Below the pieces are notes generated by a model. The model was not told where the DNA came from, searched no databases, and saw only the letters and a program-made list of their open reading frames with translations. Below are positions 54,146 to 63,447 of a stretch of DNA of 64,000 nt, piece by piece. The stretch spans positions 124,001 through 188,000 of the forward strand of contig NZ_JALLGK010000002.1 of NCBI RefSeq assembly GCF_023072595.1, in the 5' to 3' direction. Position 1 is the stretch's first letter. Every line of letters starts with the position of its first letter. Origin of the DNA: Streptomyces sp. XM4193. GTDB lineage: Bacteria; Actinomycetota; Actinomycetes; Streptomycetales; Streptomycetaceae. The translations under genes were made by a program, and so were the position numbers.

Positions 54146-56713
54146 TCAGCCGGGTCGCCGGACCAGCAGCACCGCGACATCGTCCAGATGCGGCTTGTCC
54201 ACCGGCAGGCTGACGATCTCCTCGGCGAGCAGCTCCAGATCGCGCTGGCCGCCCGAGCGCCGGCCGCCGTGCTGCCCGCCGGCGTGCCAGTCGTTGTTGC
54301 GCTGGACCCAGCGGCTGAGCGTGCCGGTGATCGCCTCGACCGCCAGTCCGTACTCCATGCCGGTGTTCTCCACCAGCCCGTCGGTGAAGAGCAGCAGCGT
54401 TCCGCCCTTGGGCAGCGGCAGATCGGAGACCGGGTAGTCGTCCTCCGGGAAGCAGCCCAGGGGCATTCCGCCGTCGGCCTCCGCCTCGTAGACCGAACCG
54501 ACGCTGTCCACCAGCAGCGGATAGGGGTGCCCGGCCCGGGCCATCTGCACCACACCCGCCTTCGGGTCGATCTCGACGATGGCGCAGGTGGCGAAGAGGT
54601 CGGTGTCCATCTGGTACAGCGCACGGTTGCCGCGGGCCAGCAGGGCGTCCAGACGGTCGCCCTCGGCCGCGAACACCCGCATGACCGTGCGGAGTTGCCC
54701 CATGACGGCGGCCGCCTTGACGTTGTGCCCCTGCACATCGCCGATGATCACGGAGACGGTGCCGTCGGGCATGACCAGCGCGTCGTACCAGTCCCCGCCG
54801 ACCATCAGACCGCGCGAGCCCGGACGGTAGCCGACCGCCACCTCCAGCCCGGGCAGCGCGGGGATGCGCCGGGGGAGCATCAGCTGCTGCAACTCGGTCA
54901 GCTGGGAACGGCGTTCGTCGAACAGCCGGGTCCTGGCCAGTGACTGGGCGAGGATGCCGCCTACCGCCGTGGTGATCGCCTCGTCCTCCGCGCTGAACCG
55001 CTGCTCCTCCTCGAAGCTCAGCACACAGGTGCCCATCAGCCCGTCGGCGGTGGAGAGCGGCAGGATCAGCCAGGCCCGTTCGTCGGCGGGCGGACGCAGG
55101 TCCTCCCCGTCGAAGACGGTGTCGAACTGCTCGCGGTTCTCCAGCATCAGGGTCCGCCCGCGCCGGATGGGGCCCGGCACCGTGTGCAGCCGCCGCACGG
55201 CCGCCATCAGCCCGGTGGCGTGCTCCTCCCGGAAACCGCGCAGTCCCACCAGCCGGGGCGGCTGGTCGGGCTCCCGCAGCAGGATGGCCATCTTGCTCGC
55301 CGAGATGGTGGGCATCACGGTGTCCGCCATCAGGGAGACGATCTGCGCGGTGGAGGAGGCGGCGGTGAAGCGGCCGGTCACCTGCATCACGAACTCCTGG
55401 CGTCGCCGGTTGCGTTCCGCGCGCCGGACCTCGGCCGTACGGTCCCTGGCGATGCCGACCATGCCGTACGGGAAGCCCTCCGGGCTGAAGATCACCCGGC
55501 TCTCGGACTCCATGTGCCGCACGGTGTCGTCCGGCATGATCACGCGGTACTGGCACTTGTAGAAACCGGTCCGGTGGCTCTCCTTGACCGTGTCGTGCAC
55601 GCGCTGGATGTCCTCGGGGTGGACGCACTCGAAGAACGTCTCGATCCTGCCGTCGAACTCCTCGGGCTCGATCCCGTGGAGGCGGGAGAGGCGCTCGTCC
55701 CAGATGAGCCGGCCGCTGGGGAAGTCCCAGTCGAAGGAACCGATCCCGGTGTTGGACAGGGCCATGTCGACCATCGGGTCGAGGTTGCTCCGCAGCTGCT
55801 CCTGGCCGGTGTGGATGAGCTGCTCCAACGGGCTGGGGAAGCGCTCCAGCGGGCCGCGGCGCCGCATCGTGTGGGGCCCGGTCGGCGGCACCGCCCGCTC
55901 GGCCTGCTCCGGGTGCTCCGGGTGGTTCGAGGCGGGCGGCCCGCTGTCCGCCTCGGACCGGCCGTCCGTGTCGGTGTCCGCGTCGGTTCCGTCGCGACCG
56001 GTCGCGGTGCCCGGCGTCGGACGGTCGCTCCCGTCCGGCCGTACGGGAGCGTCGGAGTCGGCGGGGCCGGCCGCCGGTGCGGCATCGGCCGGCCGGGTCG
56101 CCCCGGTCGGGTCGGTCGCGGCGTCCGTCGGCGGGGCGCTGTCCGGGTGGAGGTCGGCGGAGCACAGCAGCTGCAGCCGTTCGGCGAACAGTTCGGCCAG
56201 CGCGGTCAGCAGGGTCTGCTCCTCGTCGCCCAGCGAGGCGTCCAGCGGGAGGCAGAAGATGACCCCGCCCAGACAGCGGCCGTCGAGGTACAGGGGCTGG
56301 GTCCAGTACTGCGCGGGAGCGGTGGCGTACAGGCTCCCGGGGTAGGGGACGGCGGTGTGGTCGAGGACGTTGACCACCGCCCGGTTCTCCCGGGCGGCGC
56401 GCGCGATCGGCAGCTCGGCGTGCCAGGGGACCAGCCGGTAGGGACTGAGGTCGTCGTCCGTGAGGTCGAGCCGCTGGGTGAGCTGGAGCCAGTCGTCCGG
56501 ACGCAGCTGGTAGAGGAAGGCTCTGCGGGGAGTCGAGGGAAGCGGCCCCCTCGCGGTGATCCGCAGTGCCAGCTCCAGACCGGTGTCCAGGAGCTCTTCG
56601 AGGTCTGCGCTGCAGAGAAGGCGGGCCGCGTCCAGCAGCCCAGGGGGTCCCGCGGGCCGGGGGCGGTGGTCGTGAGCGCCCGCGGCCGGGGGTTCGCGCC
56701 GCCCTGTCCCCAT
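54146..56713 (-). CDS. GAF-PAS-GAF-PP2C (SpoIIE-like) serine phosphatase
   Basis: An 855-residue regulator with four parts: an N-terminal GAF-like domain (residues about 25-185), a disordered Asp/Pro/Thr linker to residue about 270, a PAS domain near 315-425 (DMALSNTGIGSFDWDFPSGRLIWDERLSRLHG), a second GAF (about 440-590) and a PP2C/SpoIIE phosphatase domain with PRRIPALPGLEVAVGYRPGS, VGGDWYDALVM, IGDVQGHNVKAA and LLLFTDGLVEN (metal-binding Asp). In Streptomyces such proteins often act on anti-anti-sigma factors. No sigma-system partner is adjacent. Confidence 0.93.
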   Translation of the reverse strand: MGTGRREPPAAGAHDHRPRPAGPPGLLDAARLLCSADLEELLDTGLELALRITARGPLPSTPRRAFLYQLRPDDWLQLTQRLDLTDDDLSPYRLVPWHAELPIARAARENRAVVNVLDHTAVPYPGSLYATAPAQYWTQPLYLDGRCLGGVIFCLPLDASLGDEEQTLLTALAELFAERLQLLCSADLHPDSAPPTDAATDPTGATRPADAAPAAGPADSDAPVRPDGSDRPTPGTATGRDGTDADTDTDGRSEADSGPPASNHPEHPEQAERAVPPTGPHTMRRRGPLERFPSPLEQLIHTGQEQLRSNLDPMVDMALSNTGIGSFDWDFPSGRLIWDERLSRLHGIEPEEFDGRIETFFECVHPEDIQRVHDTVKESHRTGFYKCQYRVIMPDDTVRHMESESRVIFSPEGFPYGMVGIARDRTAEVRRAERNRRRQEFVMQVTGRFTAASSTAQIVSLMADTVMPTISASKMAILLREPDQPPRLVGLRGFREEHATGLMAAVRRLHTVPGPIRRGRTLMLENREQFDTVFDGEDLRPPADERAWLILPLSTADGLMGTCVLSFEEEQRFSAEDEAITTAVGGILAQSLARTRLFDERRSQLTELQQLMLPRRIPALPGLEVAVGYRPGSRGLMVGGDWYDALVMPDGTVSVIIGDVQGHNVKAAAVMGQLRTVMRVFAAEGDRLDALLARGNRALYQMDTDLFATCAIVEIDPKAGVVQMARAGHPYPLLVDSVGSVYEAEADGGMPLGCFPEDDYPVSDLPLPKGGTLLLFTDGLVENTGMEYGLAVEAITGTLSRWVQRNNDWHAGGQHGGRRSGGQRDLELLAEEIVSLPVDKPHLDDVAVLLVRRPG

Positions 56714-56905
56714 GGGCCGTCCCTCTCGATCGATACCCGGCGGCGGGTGTCCGCGGTGGTCGGCCGCGAGTCCCGAACCGGAGACCGGGCCTGGTGTCCG
56801 GTGTCAGGCCATGGTCCCCCCTCCCGCCGGTGGCCGCAGCGCACGTACCGCCCGGCGGTGGCACGGCCGGGCGGAGGGGAGGCCGGCGGCGGGCCGGCGC
56901 GTCGG

Positions 56906-59900
56906 TCAGCGGCCGCCGTCGGCGAAGGCGGTGAGGGTCGGCAGCGGGGCCAGCCGGGACGCCAGCAGGTTGGTGGCGCCGTCGGCGCGCTCGACCCGTC
57001 CGTGGACGAGTACCGCCGCGTGGTCCAGAGCCGCCTTCGCACACCGGTTCCACACCGGGGGCAGCACGATCACGTTGGTCATCCCGGTCTCGTCCTCCAG
57101 CGTCAGGAAGACCACTCCCTTCGCGGTGGGGGGACGCTGGCGGTGGGTGACCAGGCCGCCGACGACCACCTCCGTACGGTCCCGCAGCCCGAAGAGCTCG
57201 ACGGTGGGGAGGGCGCCGTAGCTGCGCAGCTGCTCCCGCAGATGCTCGATGGGGTGGTGCTCGGCGGAGGTGCCGGTGGCCCACAGGTCGCTGAACGTCT
57301 CCTCGACGACGCTCATCGCGGGAAGCTCCGGCGCGGCCGGCGTCGGGGTGGTGCCCGGCAGGGTCCGCTCGTCCGCGCGGGAGAGCGGGCCGACCGCCCA
57401 CACCGCCTCCCGGCGCTCCATGCCCAGGCTCTCGAACGCGCCCGCGGTGGCGAGGGTCTCCAGCAGCCCGGACGGCAGCCCGGTGCGCCGGGCGAAGTCC
57501 GCCGGTCCGCTGTAGGGGCGGCCCTCGACGATGGTGCGGGCGGCCTTCTCGCTCAGCCCTCGCAGATGGGACAGGCCCAGCCGGATCGCCGGCTGCTCGG
57601 GTACCGGGTTCTCGGCCGCGCCGCTCGTCGTATCCGCGGTGTGCACCGGGCCGGGGGCGTCCGCGGAGTCGGGGTCCGGTCGGGCGGCCGGCTCCAGCTC
57701 GTCCCGCACCCCCGACCGGCTCACGTCCACCGGGCGCACCTCCACTCCGTGCCGGCGGGCGTCGCCGATCAGGGAGAGCGGGGAGTAGAAGCCCATCGGC
57801 TGGTTCCGCAGCAGCGCCGCCGTGAACGCCGCCGGGTGGTACCGCTTGAGCCAGGCGCTGGCGTACACCAGATGTGCCATCGACTGCGCATGGCTCTGCG
57901 GAAACCCGTAGTCGCTGAAGCCGGCGATCATGGTGTAGATCTTCTCGGCCGTGTTCGCCCCGATGCCGTGGGCCGTCATGCCCCGCAGCAGTTTTCCGCG
58001 CAGCCGCCCGACCCGCTCCGCGGACCGTTTGGAACTGAGCGCCTTCCGGAGCTGATCGGCTTCCGCGGGGCTGAACCCGGCGCAGTCCATGGCGAGTTCC
58101 ATCATCTGCTCCTGCCACAGCGGCACTCCGAGGGAACGTTTCAGCGCCCGTTCGGTGAGCGGGTGCGGATAGGTCACCCTCTCCCGCCCCGCCCTGCGCC
58201 GCATGTACGGGTGCACGCTGCCGCCCTGGATCGGACCCGGCCTGATCAGGGACACCGCCACCACCAGATCCTCGAAACTCCGGGGCCGCAGCCGGGGCAG
58301 CGTGGACATCTGCGCCCTGGACTCCACCTGGAAGACCCCCACGGTGTCCGCGCGGGCGATCATCGCGTACACCTCGGGGTCGTCCTGCGGGATGGTGGAC
58401 AGGTCGTAACGCGCCCCGTGGTGGCGGGCGACGAGGTCGCAGGCGTCGTGCAGCGCGGAGAGCATGCCGAGCGCGAGCAGGTCGATCTTGACCAGCCCCG
58501 CCGCCTCCACGTCGTCCTTGTCGCCCTGGAGCACGCTCCGGCCCTCCGCGGTCGCCCACTCCACCGGGATGAACTCGCCGACCGGCTGCCGGGTGAGCAC
58601 CATGCCCGCCGAGTGGATTCCCAGATGCCGCGGCAGTCGGTCCAGTCGGCCGGCCAACTCCCTTACGTCCTGCGGCACTTCGGCGTCGGCGTCCGGCGGC
58701 TGATGATGGTGGACCTGCCGGCTCATCTCGTCCACCCGCCCGGCCGGATAGCCGAGCGCCCGAGCCGCGTCCCGGACGGCGAGCCGGGGGCGGTAGGTGA
58801 TGATGTTGGCGACCTGGGCGGCGTGTCGACGGCCGTACCGCTCGTAGACGTAGGAGATGACCTCCTCGCGCCGGCGGTGCTCGAAGTCGATGTCGATGTC
58901 CGGGGGTTCGGACCGCTCCGCGGACAGGAACCGCTCGAAGAGCAGCCCGTGGCGCAGCGGGTCGACGCCGGTGATCCCGAGCACGAAGCACACCAGCGAC
59001 GACGCCGCCGAACCCCGCCCCTGGCACCAGATGTCCGCCCGCCGGGCGAACGCGACGATGTCCTGGACGATCAGGAAGTACCCCGCCATGCCCAGCCCGT
59101 TGATGATGCCCAGCTCGTGTTCGAGCTGACGCCAGGCCCGCCCGGACGCCGAACCGGCACTGCCGCCGGGGGAGGGGCCGTACCGCTCGGTGGCGGCGTC
59201 GTGGACGAGCCGGCGCAGCCAGGAGTTCTCGCTGTGCCCCACCGGAACCGGGAAGCCCGGGAGCTGGGGCTGCAGCTCGCCCAGCGGCAGTGCGCACTCC
59301 TCGCCCAGTGCGAGGGTGGCCTCCCGCACGCCGGGGAAGCGGCCCAGCCACGACGCCATCTCGCCGCCCGAGCGCAGATGGGCGGTGGGCGCCGGATGCA
59401 GATGGCCCGCCGCGCTCCGCAGGTCCTCCCGCCGCCGCAGCGCGGTCAACGCCTGCGCGAGCCTGGCCTGGCCGGGAGCGGCGTAGTGCACCGCACCGGA
59501 CGCCACCACCTTCACCCCGGTGCGCCGGGCGGCGGCGAACAGGGTGTGGTTGCGCAGCGTGTCCTCGGGGAGGCGGTGGTCGATCAGCTCCGCGTGCAGC
59601 CGGCCGTGCCCGAACACCTCGGCCAGCTCCCAGAGTTCGCGCACCGCGCTGTCCACGTCCCCGTCCGTCGGCTCCCGCCGGGGGCACCCGGTGAGCACCG
59701 CCCAGTCGCCGTGGTCCGCCGCTCTCGCCAGCGCCGAGAGGTCGTAGACCGGTGCGCCCTTGGAGCCCGCCAGCTGGGCGCGGGTGAGCTCGGCGGAGAG
59801 CCGCCGATAGCCGTCCAGTGTCCGGGCCAGCACCACCGGCGTCCCCAACCCCTGTGCGGAAAGGGAGAGTTCGGCGCCGAAGACGGTACGGACGCCCGCC

Positions 59901-60241
59901 GCGGCCGCGGCCTCCTCCAGCCGCCGCGCGGCGTACAGCCCGTCCCGATCGGTCACCGCGAGCGTACGGACACCGAGCCGGGCCGCCTCGGCGACCAGCT
60001 CCGCGGGGTCGGACGCACCCCGGAGGAAGGAGAAGCCGGTGTGGACGTGCAGCTCGGCCCAGTGCGGCTCGGCGCCGCCGGGCACTCCGAGCGGTACGGG
60101 CGGTGCGGGCGGTACGGGCGGTGCGGGTTCTCCTCCGGCCGGTACGGACGGGCCCGGCGGGGTGGGGGCGTTCGGGGTGGTGCCGCCCGGGAGCATCCTC
60201 AAGTCCGGTCGGCGGCCCGGTCGTCGGTCGCGGTCAGCCAT
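56906..60241 (-). CDS. dnaE2: Error-prone DNA polymerase III alpha subunit
   Basis: The polymerase of the ImuA'-ImuB-DnaE2 mutasome, used for induced mutagenesis and lesion bypass. The 1111-residue product has a PHP domain (WAELHVHTGFSFLRGASDPAELV near 62), the catalytic palm with PPDIDIDFEHRRREEVISYVYERYG near 445, a finger region (QEQMMELAMDCAGFSPAEADQLRKALS near 700) and an OB-fold near the end (GGLVTHRQRPPTAKGVVFLTLEDETGMTNVIV). The first 55 residues are Pro/Gly-rich. ATG 60241 overlaps the imuB stop by 8 nt. Confidence 0.96.
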   Translation of the reverse strand: MADRDRRPGRRPDLRMLPGGTTPNAPTPPGPSVPAGGEPAPPVPPAPPVPLGVPGGAEPHWAELHVHTGFSFLRGASDPAELVAEAARLGVRTLAVTDRDGLYAARRLEEAAAAAGVRTVFGAELSLSAQGLGTPVVLARTLDGYRRLSAELTRAQLAGSKGAPVYDLSALARAADHGDWAVLTGCPRREPTDGDVDSAVRELWELAEVFGHGRLHAELIDHRLPEDTLRNHTLFAAARRTGVKVVASGAVHYAAPGQARLAQALTALRRREDLRSAAGHLHPAPTAHLRSGGEMASWLGRFPGVREATLALGEECALPLGELQPQLPGFPVPVGHSENSWLRRLVHDAATERYGPSPGGSAGSASGRAWRQLEHELGIINGLGMAGYFLIVQDIVAFARRADIWCQGRGSAASSLVCFVLGITGVDPLRHGLLFERFLSAERSEPPDIDIDFEHRRREEVISYVYERYGRRHAAQVANIITYRPRLAVRDAARALGYPAGRVDEMSRQVHHHQPPDADAEVPQDVRELAGRLDRLPRHLGIHSAGMVLTRQPVGEFIPVEWATAEGRSVLQGDKDDVEAAGLVKIDLLALGMLSALHDACDLVARHHGARYDLSTIPQDDPEVYAMIARADTVGVFQVESRAQMSTLPRLRPRSFEDLVVAVSLIRPGPIQGGSVHPYMRRRAGRERVTYPHPLTERALKRSLGVPLWQEQMMELAMDCAGFSPAEADQLRKALSSKRSAERVGRLRGKLLRGMTAHGIGANTAEKIYTMIAGFSDYGFPQSHAQSMAHLVYASAWLKRYHPAAFTAALLRNQPMGFYSPLSLIGDARRHGVEVRPVDVSRSGVRDELEPAARPDPDSADAPGPVHTADTTSGAAENPVPEQPAIRLGLSHLRGLSEKAARTIVEGRPYSGPADFARRTGLPSGLLETLATAGAFESLGMERREAVWAVGPLSRADERTLPGTTPTPAAPELPAMSVVEETFSDLWATGTSAEHHPIEHLREQLRSYGALPTVELFGLRDRTEVVVGGLVTHRQRPPTAKGVVFLTLEDETGMTNVIVLPPVWNRCAKAALDHAAVLVHGRVERADGATNLLASRLAPLPTLTAFADGGR

Positions 60242-62063
60242 AGCAGGCCTCCACCCGCCAGCGGCCCGCGGCGACCTGGACCAGCCACGCCCGCCCGTCC
60301 GCCGTCGCGATCTGCAACCGGGCCAACCTCCGGTCCCGGGACGGGTCCCACCACTGTTCGAGCACCGGCCACGGCCCGGCCCACCCCGTCACTTCGAGCG
60401 CACCCCGCCCCACGACCTCCAGCCGGGCGGGCGGGGCGGACAGCACCGCCCGTCCCGAAACCTCCACCAGCACCCCCGCGGCGTCCCACAGACGGGCGGG
60501 CAGCGGCTCGCGGTAGACCACCGCCGGGTGCGGCGCCGGCAGCCGCCCCACCCAGCGCGCCTCCGTGCGCCCGCCCGCGGTGCCGGAACCCGCGGCGGTC
60601 TCGTCCGGCTCCCCGAACGGGATGCGGAGCACCTGCTCGCCCGGCCCCCGTCCGCCGCCCAACTCGACCCGGGTGACCGCGCCGTGGCCCAGCATCGCCT
60701 GGAGCCGCCCGGCTGCCCGTTCGACCTCCTCGCGGGTCGCCGCCCCGGAGTCGAACAGCTCGCCCTGTCGGCCCTCCTCCGCGTGCAGCCCGTCCGGAGT
60801 CAGGGTCAGACCCGTGATCCCGGTCGGCTCAACTCCGCTGCCGCCCGCGGGAGTCGGCTCCCCGAGCGGCTCGTCCTCCCCCTCGCCGCCCGGTGAGGGA
60901 ACGCCGTCGGTCTGCTGCCAGGCGGCCAGCTGCCACCGGACCCGTTCGGCCACCGCGAGAGCGGAGAGCCCCTCGTGCCGCCACATCCTGGCCTGCCGCC
61001 GGCCGTCGGTGAGCCGGACGGCAACCTCCACCCGCGAACAGGCCAGACCCGCCCGGCGGAGCGTCCCGTGCAGCTCCTCGGCCAACGCCTTGGCCCGGAA
61101 CACCACAGGCTCCACCGCGCGTTCCGCGGGCTCGAACTCCACCGACGCCGAACGGTCCGTGCCTGCCACCCGGGTGTGCGGCACCCGGGCCTCCAGCCCC
61201 CGCGCGGTACGGTGCGCGGCGGCGCCCGGGGGCCCGAACCGAGCCAGCACCCGGTCCGCGGGCAGCGCGGCGAAGTCCCCGAGCGTGGTGAGCCCCAGCC
61301 GGGTCAGCAGCTGGGTCAACTCCCGGTGCCCCAGCACTCCGACCGGGTACGGCGCCAGGAAGCCCGCCGCCCCGTCCACCGGCACCGACCGGGTCGGCCG
61401 GCCCGAACGAGCGGCCAGCGCGGCGGCGAACAGAGTGTCCGCCACTCCCGTGCGCCCCTCCACGCCGGTCTCCGCCACCACTTCGAGAACCTTCTCAGCC
61501 AACGCCTCCTCGCCGCCCCAGTACCGCGCCGCACCCCGTGCGGGGAAGGCCAGCAGTCCGGGACGCAGCACCTCCAGCCGGGGTACGACCCGCTGCTCGA
61601 TCCGGGCCGCCAGCGGCTCGAAGTCCCGTGTCTCCGCGGCGAGATCGCGCTCCACCACCCGCAGGCCGGGACAGCGCTGCTGCGCCTCCCGCAGCCGCAT
61701 CCGCCGGCGGACGCCCAGTGCCCGGGCCTCCGCCGAACAGGCCACGACCCGCCCCTGAGCCACCACCGCCACCGGTGCCACCTCAACGTCCGCCGGGAAC
61801 GTGCCCGTTCGCCCGGCCCCCGCCGCTTCGACCGCGGCCCTGCCCGCGGAGATCCCCGCGCCCGACGTTCCCGCCCCTGCCCTTCCTGCTCCTCCTGCCG
61901 CGACCGTCCCGGCCGACACGACCGTCCCGGCCGTCCCCGCCGACACGGCCGTCCCGGGAGCTCCGGCCGCCGCGCTCCGTGCCCGCGGGCCGGAGACGAG
62001 GGGAACGCCACGGCTGGACACCACCGGCCAGTCCGGACACCACAGCACCAACACCCGGCTCAA
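60234..62063 (-). CDS. imuB: ImuB, Y-family-like mutasome protein without catalytic acids
   Basis: The bridge between DnaE2 and the beta clamp. The 609-residue product from TTG 62063 has a Y-family fold start (VLVLWCPDWPVVS) and fingers block (VVACSAEARALGVRRRMRLREAQQRCP), but the catalytic SxDE motif is replaced by LRPGLLAF, so it is not a polymerase. A QGELFDSG motif near residue 435 matches clamp-binding peptides. Residues about 26-94 are a Gly/Ala/Val low-complexity insertion absent from the usual alignment. A GAGGTGAG site precedes the TTG; GTG 62054 is an alternative. 11 nt follow the imuA' stop. Confidence 0.93.
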   Translation of the reverse strand: MSRVLVLWCPDWPVVSSRGVPLVSGPRARSAAAGAPGTAVSAGTAGTVVSAGTVAAGGAGRAGAGTSGAGISAGRAAVEAAGAGRTGTFPADVEVAPVAVVAQGRVVACSAEARALGVRRRMRLREAQQRCPGLRVVERDLAAETRDFEPLAARIEQRVVPRLEVLRPGLLAFPARGAARYWGGEEALAEKVLEVVAETGVEGRTGVADTLFAAALAARSGRPTRSVPVDGAAGFLAPYPVGVLGHRELTQLLTRLGLTTLGDFAALPADRVLARFGPPGAAAHRTARGLEARVPHTRVAGTDRSASVEFEPAERAVEPVVFRAKALAEELHGTLRRAGLACSRVEVAVRLTDGRRQARMWRHEGLSALAVAERVRWQLAAWQQTDGVPSPGGEGEDEPLGEPTPAGGSGVEPTGITGLTLTPDGLHAEEGRQGELFDSGAATREEVERAAGRLQAMLGHGAVTRVELGGGRGPGEQVLRIPFGEPDETAAGSGTAGGRTEARWVGRLPAPHPAVVYREPLPARLWDAAGVLVEVSGRAVLSAPPARLEVVGRGALEVTGWAGPWPVLEQWWDPSRDRRLARLQIATADGRAWLVQVAAGRWRVEACYG

Positions 62064-62074
62064 CGCCGCTCACC

Positions 62075-62824
62075 TCAGCCCACCACGCGCAGTGAGCCCC
62101 GGCGGCGGCCCTCGGCGCCGGACCCGGACCCGTCCGCCGACCCTTCCGGGGGCAGGAGCACCGGTCCGCGCGCCGGCTCCGCCCCGTACGGCTCGACAGC
62201 TCCCTGCGGTCCGGGGAGCCACAGCTCCACCGCGCGCTCCACGCCGCCCGCGCCCCGCCCGCCGACGGCCACCCGGGTGCGTCGACCGCGCAGCAGCCCG
62301 TACCCCTCGCCGTCGACGCCCTGCCAGACGGCCCGGCTCACCCGCAGCCGCACCTCGGCCCCCGGCCAGTGGCCGGCCACCAGCAGCACCGAGCCGCTGC
62401 GCCTGAGCAGCGCCCCGACGCGCCGTACGGTCCGGTCCGGCACGGTCGCGGGGCCGGCCGCGCGGCCCACTCCCCGCACGCCGGCGGGCAGCCCGAGCAG
62501 CACCACCGGGACCGCCTCCACCGCGGTGGCCACCACCTCCGGCCAGCGGCGTCCGGGATGGTCCACCCACATCCCCGCGCCCAGGTCGAGGCCGGCGTCG
62601 GCCGCGGCGAGCGCGCCGAGCTGCGGCAGCCCGACCACGGCCCATGCGCCGCCGCGCTCGGCCCCGACCGTCCCCGTCGCCTCCGCGGCCAGAGCCAGCA
62701 GCAGTGGCAGGTCTCCACAGGTGCCGGCCGCGGTCCCAGGACGCAGACCGCCTCCGGGCAGCGCCGTGCCCAACCCTCGCGGTTCGGCGCGGTTTGCCTG
62801 GTCAACGGTCTGCATGGCCCACAT
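62075..62824 (-). CDS. imuA': ImuA'-like SOS mutagenesis protein
   Basis: A 249-residue RecA-related accessory protein of the mutasome. It keeps a RecA-like beta-alpha core (GGAWAVVGLPQLGALAAADAGLDLG, WVDHPGRRWPEVVATAVEAVPVVLLG, GSVLLVAGHWPGAEVRLRV) but no Walker A motif is seen, as expected for actinobacterial ImuA'. Position first in imuA'-imuB-dnaE2 supports the call. The start is ATG 62824, 11 nt after a perfect LexA box; ATG 62815 is an alternative. Confidence 0.85.
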   Translation of the reverse strand: MWAMQTVDQANRAEPRGLGTALPGGGLRPGTAAGTCGDLPLLLALAAEATGTVGAERGGAWAVVGLPQLGALAAADAGLDLGAGMWVDHPGRRWPEVVATAVEAVPVVLLGLPAGVRGVGRAAGPATVPDRTVRRVGALLRRSGSVLLVAGHWPGAEVRLRVSRAVWQGVDGEGYGLLRGRRTRVAVGGRGAGGVERAVELWLPGPQGAVEPYGAEPARGPVLLPPEGSADGSGSGAEGRRRGSLRVVG

Positions 62825-62834
62825 GACTCAAGTC

Positions 62835-62850
62835 TCGAACGCGGGTTCGA
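62835..62850 (-). promoter_or_regulatory. LexA (SOS) box
   Basis: TCGAACGCGGGTTCGA is a perfect palindrome of the actinobacterial LexA box (CGAAC-n4-GTTCG). It lies 10 nt before the imuA' ATG, so LexA would sit over the promoter and start of a very short or absent leader. Confidence 0.9.
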
Positions 62851-63036
62851 ATTCGGCAAGTCATCGATCCCCCGGCCGAAAGGCAAGATCAAGAACCCCA
62901 TCTGCCGTATGCCGAACGGCAGATGAACCTCCTCCGTGAGCCCCCGGTGCGGGTCGGCGTGATCGAGGTCACACCTCGGGTCGGCTCATGGGGTGCGGGT
63001 TCCAGTGCAGGTCGCGCCGTGCCCGCGGCCGTCGGC

Positions 63037-63447
63037 TCACCCCGCGGCGGGGCTCCCGGGGTCCGCGGAGGCCCGCGCCGTGCCCGGCCCCTGCGGGCGG
63101 GGCGGCCACACCACCAGCGTGTGGTGCGCCGAGTCGTCGTCCAGGGTGACCAGCTGGCCGGGGAAGGCCCGGCGCAGTGCCAGGAGGTCGGCCTGGGTGA
63201 AGATTCCGCGCAGCACCACGGCCTGCCCTATCGCGTACACGGAGAGCGTGTGCGACGGGATGGGGCAGTTGCGCAGAAGCAGCTGCGGCGGTTCGGGCTC
63301 TCTGTCGGCCGTCGCGCGCGGCGGTCCCGACTGGAGGTAGTCGGCGAGCCTGGCCGCCTCGCGTCTCGCGTCCGCCAGCCCGCTCTCGTGCGGGTGCCCG
63401 GAGTCCTCCTCGACATGTGAATCCTGCTGACTGTGCCGGTATCCCAC
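63037..63447 (-). CDS. Conserved hypothetical protein next to the mutasome operon
   Basis: A 136-residue hydrophilic protein from GTG 63447, which follows GGGGGAAA. The middle (LLLRNCPIPSHTLSVYAIGQAVVLRGIFTQADLLALRRAFPGQLVTLDDDSAHHTLVVWPP) is probably a folded domain; both ends are charged or Pro-rich. No known family was recognised. It runs in the same direction as the mutasome operon with a 190-nt gap that contains the LexA box, so it is likely a separate transcript. Confidence 0.7.
   Translation of the reverse strand: MGYRHSQQDSHVEEDSGHPHESGLADARREAARLADYLQSGPPRATADREPEPPQLLLRNCPIPSHTLSVYAIGQAVVLRGIFTQADLLALRRAFPGQLVTLDDDSAHHTLVVWPPRPQGPGTARASADPGSPAAG

Noticed and set aside
53997-59687. 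Minus-strand open frame of about 1900 codons
   Set aside because: Same strand but another frame over the phosphatase and dnaE2; the alternate frames carry all recognised motifs.
55184-60676. Plus-strand open frame of about 1830 codons
   Set aside because: Antisense to the PP2C phosphatase and dnaE2; its composition is that of a shadow frame.
62840-62860. tRNA T-arm-like string gggttcgaattc
   Set aside because: No acceptor, D or anticodon arms fit around it; it is the LexA box.
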